DNA of 64,000 nucleotides, taken from contig DATIPQ010000143.1 of the NCBI GenBank assembly GCA_035471785.1, positions 1 through 64,000 on the forward strand, read 5' to 3'. A model generated the notes under the pieces. The model was not told where the DNA came from. It was given only the letters and a program-made list of their open reading frames with translations, and searched no databases. Each line of letters opens with the position of its first letter. The stretch's first letter is position 1. This DNA comes from Acidobacteriota bacterium. Its GTDB lineage: Bacteria; Acidobacteriota; UBA6911; RPQK01; DATIPO01. This document shows, piece by piece, positions 44,917-53,306 of this stretch. The position numbers and the translations under genes are program-made.

Positions 44917-46971
44917 TCAGCGCACCTCAGGCTCGTCCTTCTCCTCGTCCTTCTTCTCGGAAGGGCGCTGCCAAGCTTGCCAGTCGGGATCGTCGAGGAC
45001 GTAGCGCTGCATCCAGCGCACTTCCTCCACCACCAAGGTGCGGAAGTGGCGGGGTTCGCGAATGCCGTGGCCCTCGCGGGGAAAGCGGATGTAGCGGGTT
45101 TCGATTCCCCGGTCTTTGAGAGCCGCGAAGTACATCATGCTCTGGCCTTCGGTGTCGGTGCGGTCGTTGTTGCCGTGAAAGAGAATGGTGGGAGTCTCGA
45201 CGTTGGCGATGTGAGTCAGCGAAGACTTCTGGCGCCAGCCCTCGGGATTCTCCCAGGGGGTTCCTCCGATGTACCAGAGGCGGACGTCATGGTTGAATCC
45301 GGGACCGTATTCCGAGGTCCAGTCGGAAACCATGGCGCCCAGCGAGGCCGCCTTGAAACGGTCGGTCTGAGTGATGGTCCATCCGCCCAGGATGCCTCCG
45401 TAGCTCCACCCGCGCACGCCCAACCGCTCAGGATCGGCGATCCCCTGCTCGATGAGGTAGTCGACCCCCGTCATCAGGTCCTGGTAGTCGCCGCCCCCGA
45501 TGTCGTTCATATTGCCGCGCAGCAGTTCGTCGTCATAGCCGCTGCTGCCGCGCACGTTAGGCTGCAACTGCGCGTAGCCCAAACCGCCGAAGATGTGGAC
45601 GCGGGCGTCGAAGTTGTTGGTGAAGACTCCCGCCGGTCCGCCGTGGATGTGCAGGATGAGGGGTGAACGCCGGCCCTCCTGGTAGGTGGGAGGCAGGTGC
45701 AGCAGTCCTTCGATGGGCAGCCCGTCCGTGCTCTTCCAGTTGACCACCTTCATGTCGGAGAGCAGCAACTCTTCCTCCACCCAGGCGTTGTGGTCGGTCA
45801 GCTCGCGGGACGAGGCCTGGGTGAGGGATGCCGCATAAAGCTCGGCAGGTGTGTCGTGATCCTCGAAGACGTAGGCGATGCGGCTCCTGTCGGCTGAATA
45901 GGAGACCGAACTCATGACGCCATCTACGTCCAGCAGCTTCTCAAGGGCACCGCTGACGGGGTCGAGACGGAAAAGCGCGTCCTCGGTGCGCTGCAAGCCG
46001 GAAAAGTAGATGAAGTCGCCCTCCGGACCCCATTCCACGTCGCCCATATTGCCTTCAAACGCCCCCGATACCATGCGGTATTCCTTGCTGTCGGCGTCGA
46101 TGACCCAGATCTTGTCGTTGCGCAGCTCCCACTCCTGGTCATCGGGGGCTGAATAGAGGACCCTGCGGCCATCGGGGGCGAACTGCACGCCCCGCTCGGG
46201 CGCTTGGTTGTCGGTCAGCCGCGTCCTCAGCCCGTCCTGAATCGAATGGAGGTAGATTTCAGCCAAATACTGCTGGTTGCGGCGGTTTTCGCTGCGTGCC
46301 GTGTAGACCAGGCGCGAACCGTCGGGCGAGATGTCCCAGGAGCTGATGAGATGGCGTTCGTCGGTGATCTGCTTCTCTTCCTTGTCGTCCAGGCCGATCA
46401 TCCACAGGTTGTTCCACTGATCGCGGCCCTGGCCGTTGGGCGGCTCGTCCACGAAGATGGCATCGGCGCCCTTCTTGATTTCCGCTTCCTCCTCTTTGGG
46501 CCGGGCATCGTCAGCCTGAAAGTAGATGCGGCTCTCGTCCCGTCCCCACAGGAATCGGCCCACCGAGGTCTTGTGCTTGGTGAGCTGGACGGCCTCCCCG
46601 CCCCGGGTGCGCATGATGAAAATCTGCCGCTTCCTGTCCTTACCCTCGCCCACCTCGCGCAGGAAGGCCAAATAGCCGCCCTGCGGCGAGAAGGCGAAAC
46701 TGCTCCCGCCCTCTTCCCCGATGAACCGGTAGGCCTCGCCCCCCTGCCAAGGGATGCGCCAGTAAGTCGTCTTGCTCTCGTTCTCGTCCCAGTCCACCGT
46801 GCGGCGGCCGTAGAGAATCCACTCCCCATCAGGGGATAGGAGAGGGGAGACCACGTCCGTCATCCTGAAAATGTCGTCCACCGTCATGGGACGCTTGTCG
46901 GCCGTCTCGGCTGCGAGCCACAGCGAGCACAGGGAAACACATGCCACCACAACCCAAAGTCTTCTCAACAT
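44917..46971 (-). CDS. S9 family prolyl oligopeptidase-type peptidase
   Basis: 684 aa from ATG 46971 (AAGGA upstream; ATG 46995 is the alternative). Signal peptide (LWVVVACVSLCSLWLAAE). N-terminal beta-propeller (DVVSPLLSPDGEWILYG, FAFSPQGGYLAFL, DISPDGSRLVYTA) and a C-terminal alpha/beta hydrolase: nucleophile in GWSYGGILGGW, aspartate in FHGNNDRTD and histidine in EGHGIREPRHF. Acyl-aminoacyl/dipeptidyl-peptidase type enzyme acting on short peptides. Exported. Confidence 0.93.
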   Translation of the reverse strand: MLRRLWVVVACVSLCSLWLAAETADKRPMTVDDIFRMTDVVSPLLSPDGEWILYGRRTVDWDENESKTTYWRIPWQGGEAYRFIGEEGGSSFAFSPQGGYLAFLREVGEGKDRKRQIFIMRTRGGEAVQLTKHKTSVGRFLWGRDESRIYFQADDARPKEEEAEIKKGADAIFVDEPPNGQGRDQWNNLWMIGLDDKEEKQITDERHLISSWDISPDGSRLVYTARSENRRNQQYLAEIYLHSIQDGLRTRLTDNQAPERGVQFAPDGRRVLYSAPDDQEWELRNDKIWVIDADSKEYRMVSGAFEGNMGDVEWGPEGDFIYFSGLQRTEDALFRLDPVSGALEKLLDVDGVMSSVSYSADRSRIAYVFEDHDTPAELYAASLTQASSRELTDHNAWVEEELLLSDMKVVNWKSTDGLPIEGLLHLPPTYQEGRRSPLILHIHGGPAGVFTNNFDARVHIFGGLGYAQLQPNVRGSSGYDDELLRGNMNDIGGGDYQDLMTGVDYLIEQGIADPERLGVRGWSYGGILGGWTITQTDRFKAASLGAMVSDWTSEYGPGFNHDVRLWYIGGTPWENPEGWRQKSSLTHIANVETPTILFHGNNDRTDTEGQSMMYFAALKDRGIETRYIRFPREGHGIREPRHFRTLVVEEVRWMQRYVLDDPDWQAWQRPSEKKDEEKDEPEVR

Positions 46972-47178
46972 TCCATCCTTCTTTCCTGTTGCCACGTTTG
47001 CTCTCCCTCGCGGGAGTCCTTCTGCCTGAGCAGAGTCCTGTTGGCCGCATTATAGAGAGCCTCCCGCCGATCTGCTTTCCGGGAGGCCGGGCAAGTTGCG
47101 TCTGCTGACAACCTTTTCCGCAGCCGGGCATCTTAGAGAACTGCGGAACTCAGAGTCCCGCAGAAAACGAGGGAATCG

Positions 47179-48195
47179 ATGCAGGCCTTAACTTACGGAG
47201 CCTTTCTCCCGGCATGGGCGGCCGTTCTCTTTTTAGCCTGGGTGCCGGTCCAGGCGCAGAACTTGAGAACCCAGGAAGTACGCTGCAAGAGCGAAGATTT
47301 CAGGCAGCGGGAATGCCGCCTGCGAGGACCGATCGTGCGCGTGCGCCTGAAAGACCAGAAGTCCAGCGCCGCCTGCCGGGAAGGATACAGCTACGGCTTT
47401 CGGGGCGAGATCCTGTGGGTGGACCGAGGATGCGACGCCGAGTTCGACGTCACCTTCCGCAGCAGCGGAAACTCCGGACCGGGGCGTTATCCGCCTTCCC
47501 CCAATGACCCGGACCGCGGGGGCTACAACCTGAAAAGGGTTGAGATCGAGTGCAAAAGCGAGAACTACCGGCGCAGAGACTGCCGGGTGGGCGGACGCAT
47601 CGAGCGCGCCTTTCTGCGCGACACCGATTCTGACGCGCCCTGCATCGAGGGCCGTTCCTGGGGATGGGACCGCGACTATGTCTGGGTTAACAACGGCTGC
47701 GACGGCGACTTCGAGGTCCATTACGTCGACAACGGCTCCTCGGGCCCCATATTCGGAGGCGGCGACCGCCGAGAAAGGATCACCTGCAGCAGCCGCGATT
47801 ATCGCCAGGAACAATGCTACGTGGAGGGGCGCATCACCGACATCCGCCTGCTGCGACGGCGATCCGGCGCTGAGTGCCGCCTGGGACGCAGCTATGGATA
47901 CAGGCGCGACTACGTATGGGTGGACGAAGGCTGTTCAGCCGATTTCGAAGTTTACTACCGGGACGGCCGCGGCGGCGGGCCACCGCCCGGAGGCCGGGAC
48001 GGCGACGTCCTTTCCTGCAAGAGCCACGACTACCGCTACAACTCCTGCAGAGCGGACCGCTTCATCCGCCGGGTCCGCCTGCTCGAGCAGAAGTCGGACG
48101 CTCCCTGCCGCCGCGGGGAAAGCTGGGGCTGGCAAGGCAATATCATCTGGGTCGACAAGGGCTGCTCGGCGGAATTCGAAGTCGACTACCGGTGA
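47179..48195 (+). CDS. secreted protein with four DUF3011-type repeats
   Basis: 338 aa. Signal peptide (FLPAWAAVLFLAWVPVQAQ), then four repeats of about 65-75 residues. Each begins with a cysteine segment such as VRCKSEDFRQRECRL, has an SAACREG-type middle, and ends with ILWVDRGCDAEFDV-like Trp-Val-Asp/Asn-x2-Gly-Cys. The pattern matches DUF3011, a small disulfide-bonded domain of unknown function. Four copies is on the long side for what I recall of this family. Probably extracellular or periplasmic. Confidence 0.88.
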   Translation: MQALTYGAFLPAWAAVLFLAWVPVQAQNLRTQEVRCKSEDFRQRECRLRGPIVRVRLKDQKSSAACREGYSYGFRGEILWVDRGCDAEFDVTFRSSGNSGPGRYPPSPNDPDRGGYNLKRVEIECKSENYRRRDCRVGGRIERAFLRDTDSDAPCIEGRSWGWDRDYVWVNNGCDGDFEVHYVDNGSSGPIFGGGDRRERITCSSRDYRQEQCYVEGRITDIRLLRRRSGAECRLGRSYGYRRDYVWVDEGCSADFEVYYRDGRGGGPPPGGRDGDVLSCKSHDYRYNSCRADRFIRRVRLLEQKSDAPCRRGESWGWQGNIIWVDKGCSAEFEVDYR

Positions 48196-48213
48196 GTTCG
48201 GACCTCGACCAGT

Positions 48214-48825
48214 TCAGGACGCCTTAGCCAACTCCAGAGGCAGCATGGAAAGCACCGCCTCGCGCGTGTCTTCGATCCGTTCAGCCAGCTCCTCATCCTT
48301 CCCCGCCTGCTTGAGCATGCGTCGGGTGCGGTGAGAGAGCGAGGAGATATTGACGTCCAGCCGATGGCTGAGAGAAGTCAATGTTATCTGGGGCACGTCG
48401 CGCACCACGATTGAAGCTAAGACTTGGATTTCTCGGATCTTCTTAGAGTTGCGGGCTACCTCGCGGTCAATGCGGTCCACGCCGCAACAGCGGCACACGG
48501 CTTGGATAAAGTCGTCGGTGGAAATGGTGGGCGGACGCATTTCCTCGGAGGCTTCCAGAACCTTGCGGATGTGCTCTCTGGTGACGGCTTCGCGACTGCT
48601 GCGGTGAGCCATGGGCCAGACATCGGTAATGTCGGCCTCGATTGCGTGCAGGATGCGGAACAGATTGTCCAGATTCAGCTTGTAGCGTCCCCACTCCAGA
48701 CAAGAGTAAGAACTGGCCGGAATGCCTGTCTTTTTGGCAACCTCCAGCACCTTGATTCCCTTCCCGATTCGAATCTGTCTAAGGTTTTTACACACAAAAT
48801 TATTGATCGGACCTTTTGAGTGCAT
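48214..48825 (-). CDS. XRE-family regulator with DnaA domain IV-like C-terminus
   Basis: 203 aa from ATG 48825 (GGGGGAG 9 bases upstream). N-terminal XRE/Cro HTH (LRQIRIGKGIKVLEVAKKTGIPASSYSCLEWGRYKLNLDNL). The C-terminal part DDFIQAVCRCCGVDRIDREVAR, REIQVLASIVVRDVPQITLTSLSHRLDV and ISSLSHRTRRML follows the helix pattern of DnaA domain IV (the duplex DNA-binding, TrpR-like domain). The link between two DNA-binding modules suggests binding of an extended or bipartite site. The fusion partner call is by pattern and needs profile comparison. Confidence 0.72.
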   Translation of the reverse strand: MHSKGPINNFVCKNLRQIRIGKGIKVLEVAKKTGIPASSYSCLEWGRYKLNLDNLFRILHAIEADITDVWPMAHRSSREAVTREHIRKVLEASEEMRPPTISTDDFIQAVCRCCGVDRIDREVARNSKKIREIQVLASIVVRDVPQITLTSLSHRLDVNISSLSHRTRRMLKQAGKDEELAERIEDTREAVLSMLPLELAKAS

Positions 48826-48895
48826 AAAGATGCTCCCCCTTTCCATGATTACTACCTGCGCTTTTGACACCTTGTATAAGCTCCGACAGGTCGAC

Positions 48896-48924
48896 AATCT
48901 ACCTCAAGTTCATAAGAAAGTCAA
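48896..48924 (-). promoter_or_regulatory. candidate promoter of the XRE/DnaA-C-like gene
   Basis: On the minus strand TTGACT (48924-48919), 17-base spacer, TAGATT (48901-48896), about 70 bases before the regulator ATG. The rest of 48826-49384 is unusually AT-rich for this window and holds no supported gene. Confidence 0.6.
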
Positions 48925-49384
48925 CACATCATACTCATAAAGAACAGCCCGCACTCAGCCAAGGGAGAAAACGTCTGCCATAAACCATTGTCTTTTAGTG
49001 AAGACGAGAGAGTCACGGCCAGTGAGCGAAGGCAGATTAGCCGATCTCCGCCCGATCCTGCCTCTTCTTGATCTGACACGCTGATCTTCCCCAATAAGCG
49101 TTGTCGAGATGCCCTCGGGAACGCACTCGTGGATATCTTCGGGTCATGGAATCACAGAGTTTTGTGATGATACAAGTATTTGATTCACAAAGCAAGTTAT
49201 TTCCACGATTTCTTGAGGAGATCAACCGGGATTTTGTAGGAAGTCCAACCTTGCTGCCTTCGCAATGGGGAAGAATTTGGGGAAACCGTCCTCCGAACCT
49301 GCAACCTTGACGCCAGCCCGACATCTTTATATGGGTTCGAGCCGATGGCAAGGTGATTCCGGAGAGTGTGAGAAAGGGTGAATT
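48925..49384. other. AT-rich intergenic region with inverted repeats
   Basis: No gene is supported here: the 123-codon open frame on the minus strand lacks an RBS and looks non-coding. Inverted repeats are seen at 49151-49168 (ATCACA-N6-TGTGAT) and 49161-49191 (TTTGTGA-N17-TCACAAA). The base composition is clearly lower in GC than the flanks by eye, so this may be a regulatory or recently acquired segment. Confidence 0.45.
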
Positions 49385-50383
49385 GTGACTCTTGCTTATA
49401 AATACCAAGCGCTAAAATCGTTCATCTTCAAGATAGCAGCCCTGTCGGTGCTGCCGGCGGCACTCCTGACCGCCACGGCCGGCCTTGCGGCGGGCGGCGA
49501 CGGGGAAGGCGGCGAGTCTTCCCGACTGGCCCTTTTCTATTCGGCCTCACTGGCCGGAAACTTCGAGCCCTGCGGCTGCAGCGGCAACCCCACGGGCGGA
49601 TTGGCCCGCCGCGCCGGAGTCATGACGAGTTACTCGGACCAACACTCCCATCCCATCCTGCAGGTGGATGCCGGCAATTTCTTCGCCGCGCTGGGGCCGG
49701 GGTCTTCGATGGTCAACGAGCTGATGACCGAGGCTTTGCGCGAATTCCCCGTATCGGTCCTGAACCTGGCCTCCGAAGACCTCCATTATTGGGATCAACT
49801 GAGCGCCTTGGAAGACCTGCCCACTCAGATCATCAGCACCAACTTGACGCCGCGGCGCTCTTCCCGCGCCCTTCCGGCGCGCTACGCCGTCGTCGAGATC
49901 GAGGGATCGCGGCTGGGCCTGTCAAGGAATCTGCGCATCGGTTTCCTGGGCGTGACCGATCCCAGCCGCGTCAAACCCAATTCCGGCTTCCGCGCATCCA
50001 ATCCCATGCAGGCCATTGCCCAAGTCAAGGACGAGGTTCTCAAAGAGGCCGACTGGCTGGTCGTCCTGGCCGACGTTGAGCGCGAGGCAAAGACCATCGC
50101 AACCGACAGTTTTTTCTACCGGCTGGCTGAGGCCCACCCTGAAGTCAAGCTGATTATCCACACCGAGAAGCGCTATGTTCTCTTTCCGCCTGAAGAGGCA
50201 GGATCCGCCACCGTGCTGGGAGGAGTGGAAAGAGGACGGCAACTGGCCCGTCTGCTGCTGACCCTCGACAACCAGGGCGGCATCAGCGATATGGAACAAG
50301 AGTTCTTCGAACTCAAGGAGGGCGTTCCCGAAGACGAGCAGTGGCTGCAACGCCAGGCTCGTGTCAAGCTCTTCACCCAGTAG
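49385..50383 (+). CDS. exported metallophosphoesterase-like protein
   Basis: 332 aa from GTG 49385 (AAAGGGTGA upstream). Signal peptide (LSVLPAALLTATAGLAAG). The mature N-terminus LALFYSASLAGNFEPCGCSGNPTGGLARRAG matches UshA/SoxB-related 5'-nucleotidase-like proteins that carry a CGC-SGNP-GGLARR signature, but later metal-binding histidines typical of active phosphoesterases are not evident. A degenerate or specialised member is likely. Function unknown. Confidence 0.6.
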   Translation: MTLAYKYQALKSFIFKIAALSVLPAALLTATAGLAAGGDGEGGESSRLALFYSASLAGNFEPCGCSGNPTGGLARRAGVMTSYSDQHSHPILQVDAGNFFAALGPGSSMVNELMTEALREFPVSVLNLASEDLHYWDQLSALEDLPTQIISTNLTPRRSSRALPARYAVVEIEGSRLGLSRNLRIGFLGVTDPSRVKPNSGFRASNPMQAIAQVKDEVLKEADWLVVLADVEREAKTIATDSFFYRLAEAHPEVKLIIHTEKRYVLFPPEEAGSATVLGGVERGRQLARLLLTLDNQGGISDMEQEFFELKEGVPEDEQWLQRQARVKLFTQ

Positions 50384-50497
50384 CTGCGCAGCTCCCAATT
50401 CCCAAGGCCCAACTAGGGCCACTAATGCAGTGCGCCAGAAGTTTTGAGCAACCCTGTCGCGTTATTCCACGTTCAGCGTTCGGACCTTTGCCGTCTG

Positions 50498-50650
50498 AAA
50501 CCCAGGATGGCGCCGCCGTCTCGCTTGCCCTCGCCGGGGCTGACCCTGGGCTGGCGAATGGCACCCCTTCGGGGTTCTTTCGAACTTCGCATATCGCACC
50601 TCGAACTTGGCAAGGCCCTGGCTCAGAACTTATGGCCGGCAGCACTAGGC
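50498..50650 (-). repeat. dispersed repeats R1 and R3, composite copy
   Basis: The left part (50498-50560) shares ACCCAGG, TGGCGC and CCGTCTCGCTT, then GGGGCTGACCCTGGGCTGGCGAAT, with the reverse complement of 63483-63575 (R1). The right part (50562-50650) matches the reverse complement of 44716-44802 (R3). It fills the gap between the exported metallophosphoesterase-like gene and the M29-like gene. Confidence 0.75.
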
Positions 50651-50676
50651 CAACTCTCAAATCGCGGTTGCGAAGC

Positions 50677-51873
50677 CTAGCGCGGAGCGGTCAGCCGTCC
50701 TTGTTGGACCCACGCTTCATCGCCCACCTGCACATCGGCGTCGACGAAGAAGTTCCAGCGCACGTAGCCCCCGCCGACGTTGCCCCCGAGTTCGCTGTTG
50801 TCGCCCAAGGAAAGACGGACCACTCCGGCGCCGTAGCCGTAGTAAGGAATCCAAGGATCTTCCCGGGGGACTGCCAGCAGAGGGTTGAATCCCAACGCGA
50901 ATTCACGGAAAGCGCGTGAAGCGTCGCCGGCCTGCGCCATTTCTTCCTGCACAGCCTGGGCGCCTTCTTGGGCGCTCCATTCGGCTACCCGCCCCCTCTC
51001 GAAGCGCATGCGCAAGTTGCGCACCTTCTGGCCCGCCCAGGTCGTCTCGGGGAAGACGATGACGCCCTCGACGGATTCCTCCAGGGGCGCCACGCGGATG
51101 GCGCCGCAGGGCAGCTCCACTTCGCGGTCGATGAGGTTGCGTGCCTGCGAGGCCCGGGTGGCCGAGGCGTCCCCGTCCTGGCGGGTCACCGGACGGCCGC
51201 CGATGCGGAAAGTGATGTCGGTTCCGGCGGGGGTGGTGACGCGGACGGGATGCTGGCGCATGGCCGATTCGAAGCTTCGCTGGGTCTCGGCTACGGCGTC
51301 ATAGTCGGTTTCCAGGACGGCTTTCTCATAGAGGCGGCTGACTCTTTCGCTGACGGGAAGGGCATTGCCCTGCAGATCGTAGGCTCCTTCCCAGTGAAAA
51401 TGCACCGTGCGTCCCTTTCCTTGGCGCAGCAGATCCTGCACGGCCTGGTAAGGCGCGTGGAAGGGGAGGGCTCCCGGCAACTTGAGGGTGACGTCAACGT
51501 CGGAGAGCATTTCGCGTGCCGCCTCGCGGGCCCGATTCCAGGCCTCGTCCGGTTGAAAGGCGGGATCGCCGGTAGGCGTGAACCGCCAAACCTCCATCTG
51601 CCCCATGTCCACCGCGCCCGCCCGGCGCACCTGGCTCCTCAATTGGTCGGCCAGGGACTGGAAGCGTCCAGGATAGGTGAGCAAGAGCACCTTCTCTCCC
51701 GGCTGCAACTCCAGCCGGTAGGCAATGGCCTCGGCCAGGGCCTCCCAGTCGGGATGCCATTCCTGCTCCTGCCAGCCAGCCCATAATTGGGCGGATGCCG
51801 CAACGCCGGAAAGCGGCCCCAGGGTGAGTAGCGCCAGGGCCAGAATCCCCATCTTCGTCGTCATCATCTTCAT
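50677..51873 (-). CDS. M29-like aminopeptidase, exported
   Basis: 398 aa. Signal peptide (LALALLTLGPLSGVAASA). The C-terminal half has the shape of the thermophilic-aminopeptidase (M29) fold: IDREVELPCGAIRVAPLEESVEGVIVFPET, an ALGFNPLL segment and RLSLGDNSELGGNVGGG. The family uses two divalent metal ions; the exact ligands in this protein are not certain by eye. GGAGG precedes the ATG at 9 bases. Convergent with the preceding gene across a repeat. Confidence 0.7.
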   Translation of the reverse strand: MKMMTTKMGILALALLTLGPLSGVAASAQLWAGWQEQEWHPDWEALAEAIAYRLELQPGEKVLLLTYPGRFQSLADQLRSQVRRAGAVDMGQMEVWRFTPTGDPAFQPDEAWNRAREAAREMLSDVDVTLKLPGALPFHAPYQAVQDLLRQGKGRTVHFHWEGAYDLQGNALPVSERVSRLYEKAVLETDYDAVAETQRSFESAMRQHPVRVTTPAGTDITFRIGGRPVTRQDGDASATRASQARNLIDREVELPCGAIRVAPLEESVEGVIVFPETTWAGQKVRNLRMRFERGRVAEWSAQEGAQAVQEEMAQAGDASRAFREFALGFNPLLAVPREDPWIPYYGYGAGVVRLSLGDNSELGGNVGGGYVRWNFFVDADVQVGDEAWVQQGRLTAPR

Positions 51874-52038
51874 ACCTTCTGTCCTCCCGCTGACAGGTTA
51901 CCCAATCGCACATCCGCGGTCGAATGGCCGGTGCATTTCGACGCCTGTTAACTTCTCTTGCCCGAGAAGCGTTGAACATCCAGGGGGTGGTCTGCCGTAT
52001 GCTAGGGAAAGCCCTTGGATGTGGAAGGAAAATACACT

Positions 52039-53286
52039 ATGAGAACCCTATGCTCGCAGATTCGAATCTTGGCCCTCGTTTCAGCACTGGCCGGATGCCT
52101 GAGCGCCGCGGCTGCCTCAACCGCCGACGGCGACCGCCTCTACGGAAGAATCACCCTCGCCGACGGCGAGGTGTTAGAGGGTTTTATCCGCTGGGGAGGG
52201 ACGGAAACGGCCTGGGTCGACCTCTTCAACGGCGGCAAGAGAATCTCCGAAGAGCACATGCGCCAGTTGAAAGAACTGATGCCTGAGCATGAGGAGGAGA
52301 AACCGACCTACTTCTTGGGCTTGCGGCTGGATGACGGCGACGAGGATTCCAACCGGCGCGCCTCGGCAGTGCGTTTCGGGCAGATCCGCAGCATCGAGAT
52401 CCTGAATCGCTCCGACGCCCGGCTCACCTTGCGCTCAGGACGCCAGATCACCTATTACGCCGGGTCCAACGACATGGGAACAGCCCTGGGAACCTCCGTC
52501 ATCGAGGACGCCGAGAAGGGCGAGGTCAAACTCCGCTGGCGCGGGGTGGAGAGGATCGACTTTAAAGCACCGCCGCAGGGCGCCCGCTCCAAGGTGGGGA
52601 GCCGCATTCATGGCGTGCTCACCACCGAACAGGGAGAGACCTTCACCGGCTACATCACCTGGGACCGCGACGAATCCCTCAGCAACGAAGAATTGGACGG
52701 CGAGCAGGACGGCGAAGATTATTCCCTTCCCTTCTCCCAGATCGCTTCCATCGAAAAGGAGAGCCGCAGGGCTTCCAAGGTTAAGCTCAAGGACGGACGC
52801 GAGTTGGTGTTGTCGGGCACCAATGACGTCGACAACGACAATCGCGGCATCGTCGTGGCCGTCCCTGAATGGGGCGAAGTGATCGTGCCCTGGAGGGATT
52901 ACCGCAGCCTTGTCCTGCAGGACCCCGAGAAACCTCTCTTGTATGACGACTTCACCGAGTCGGCGCCGCTGCGGGGAACCGTCACCGACGAAAGCGGCAA
53001 GACCTACCGGGGCCAGATCCGTTGGGACAATGACGAGTCCTACACCTGGGAGACGCTGGACGGCGAGCAGGACGACTGGAGCTACTCGCTGCTCTTCTCC
53101 GCCATCGAGTCGATCGAAAAGACCAACCGGGGCGCCCGCGTCAAGCTGCGTCAGGGGCCCACCTTCGAACTCGAGGACAGCGCCGACGTCGATGAGGACA
53201 ACAACGGCATTATCGTCGAGCTCGATGACGGCAGGCGTGTGCTGGTCCGTTGGAAAGACTTCCAGCAGGCCGTCTTCGAACCATAG
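52039..53286 (+). CDS. exported repeat protein, unknown function
   Basis: 415 aa from ATG 52039 (GGAAGGA upstream). Signal peptide with ALAGC (possible lipobox). Three or four related beta-rich blocks: GRITLADGEVLEGFIRW, GVLTTEQGETFTGYITWDRDE, GTVTDESGKTYRGQIRWDNDE, each followed by an acidic ELDGEQDGEDYSLPFSQIASIEK-type segment and a KVKLKDGRELVL-type strand. No cysteine or catalytic motif. Family not recognised; a cell-envelope binding module is a guess. Confidence 0.7.
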   Translation: MRTLCSQIRILALVSALAGCLSAAAASTADGDRLYGRITLADGEVLEGFIRWGGTETAWVDLFNGGKRISEEHMRQLKELMPEHEEEKPTYFLGLRLDDGDEDSNRRASAVRFGQIRSIEILNRSDARLTLRSGRQITYYAGSNDMGTALGTSVIEDAEKGEVKLRWRGVERIDFKAPPQGARSKVGSRIHGVLTTEQGETFTGYITWDRDESLSNEELDGEQDGEDYSLPFSQIASIEKESRRASKVKLKDGRELVLSGTNDVDNDNRGIVVAVPEWGEVIVPWRDYRSLVLQDPEKPLLYDDFTESAPLRGTVTDESGKTYRGQIRWDNDESYTWETLDGEQDDWSYSLLFSAIESIEKTNRGARVKLRQGPTFELEDSADVDEDNNGIIVELDDGRRVLVRWKDFQQAVFEP

Positions 53287-53306
53287 GCCGACCTCCTGCG
53301 CGCGGC

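Noticed and set aside
49037-49408. 123-codon minus-strand ORF in the AT-rich gap
   Set aside because: No RBS, no recognised domain, overlaps the start of the plus-strand gene at 49385; composition looks non-coding.
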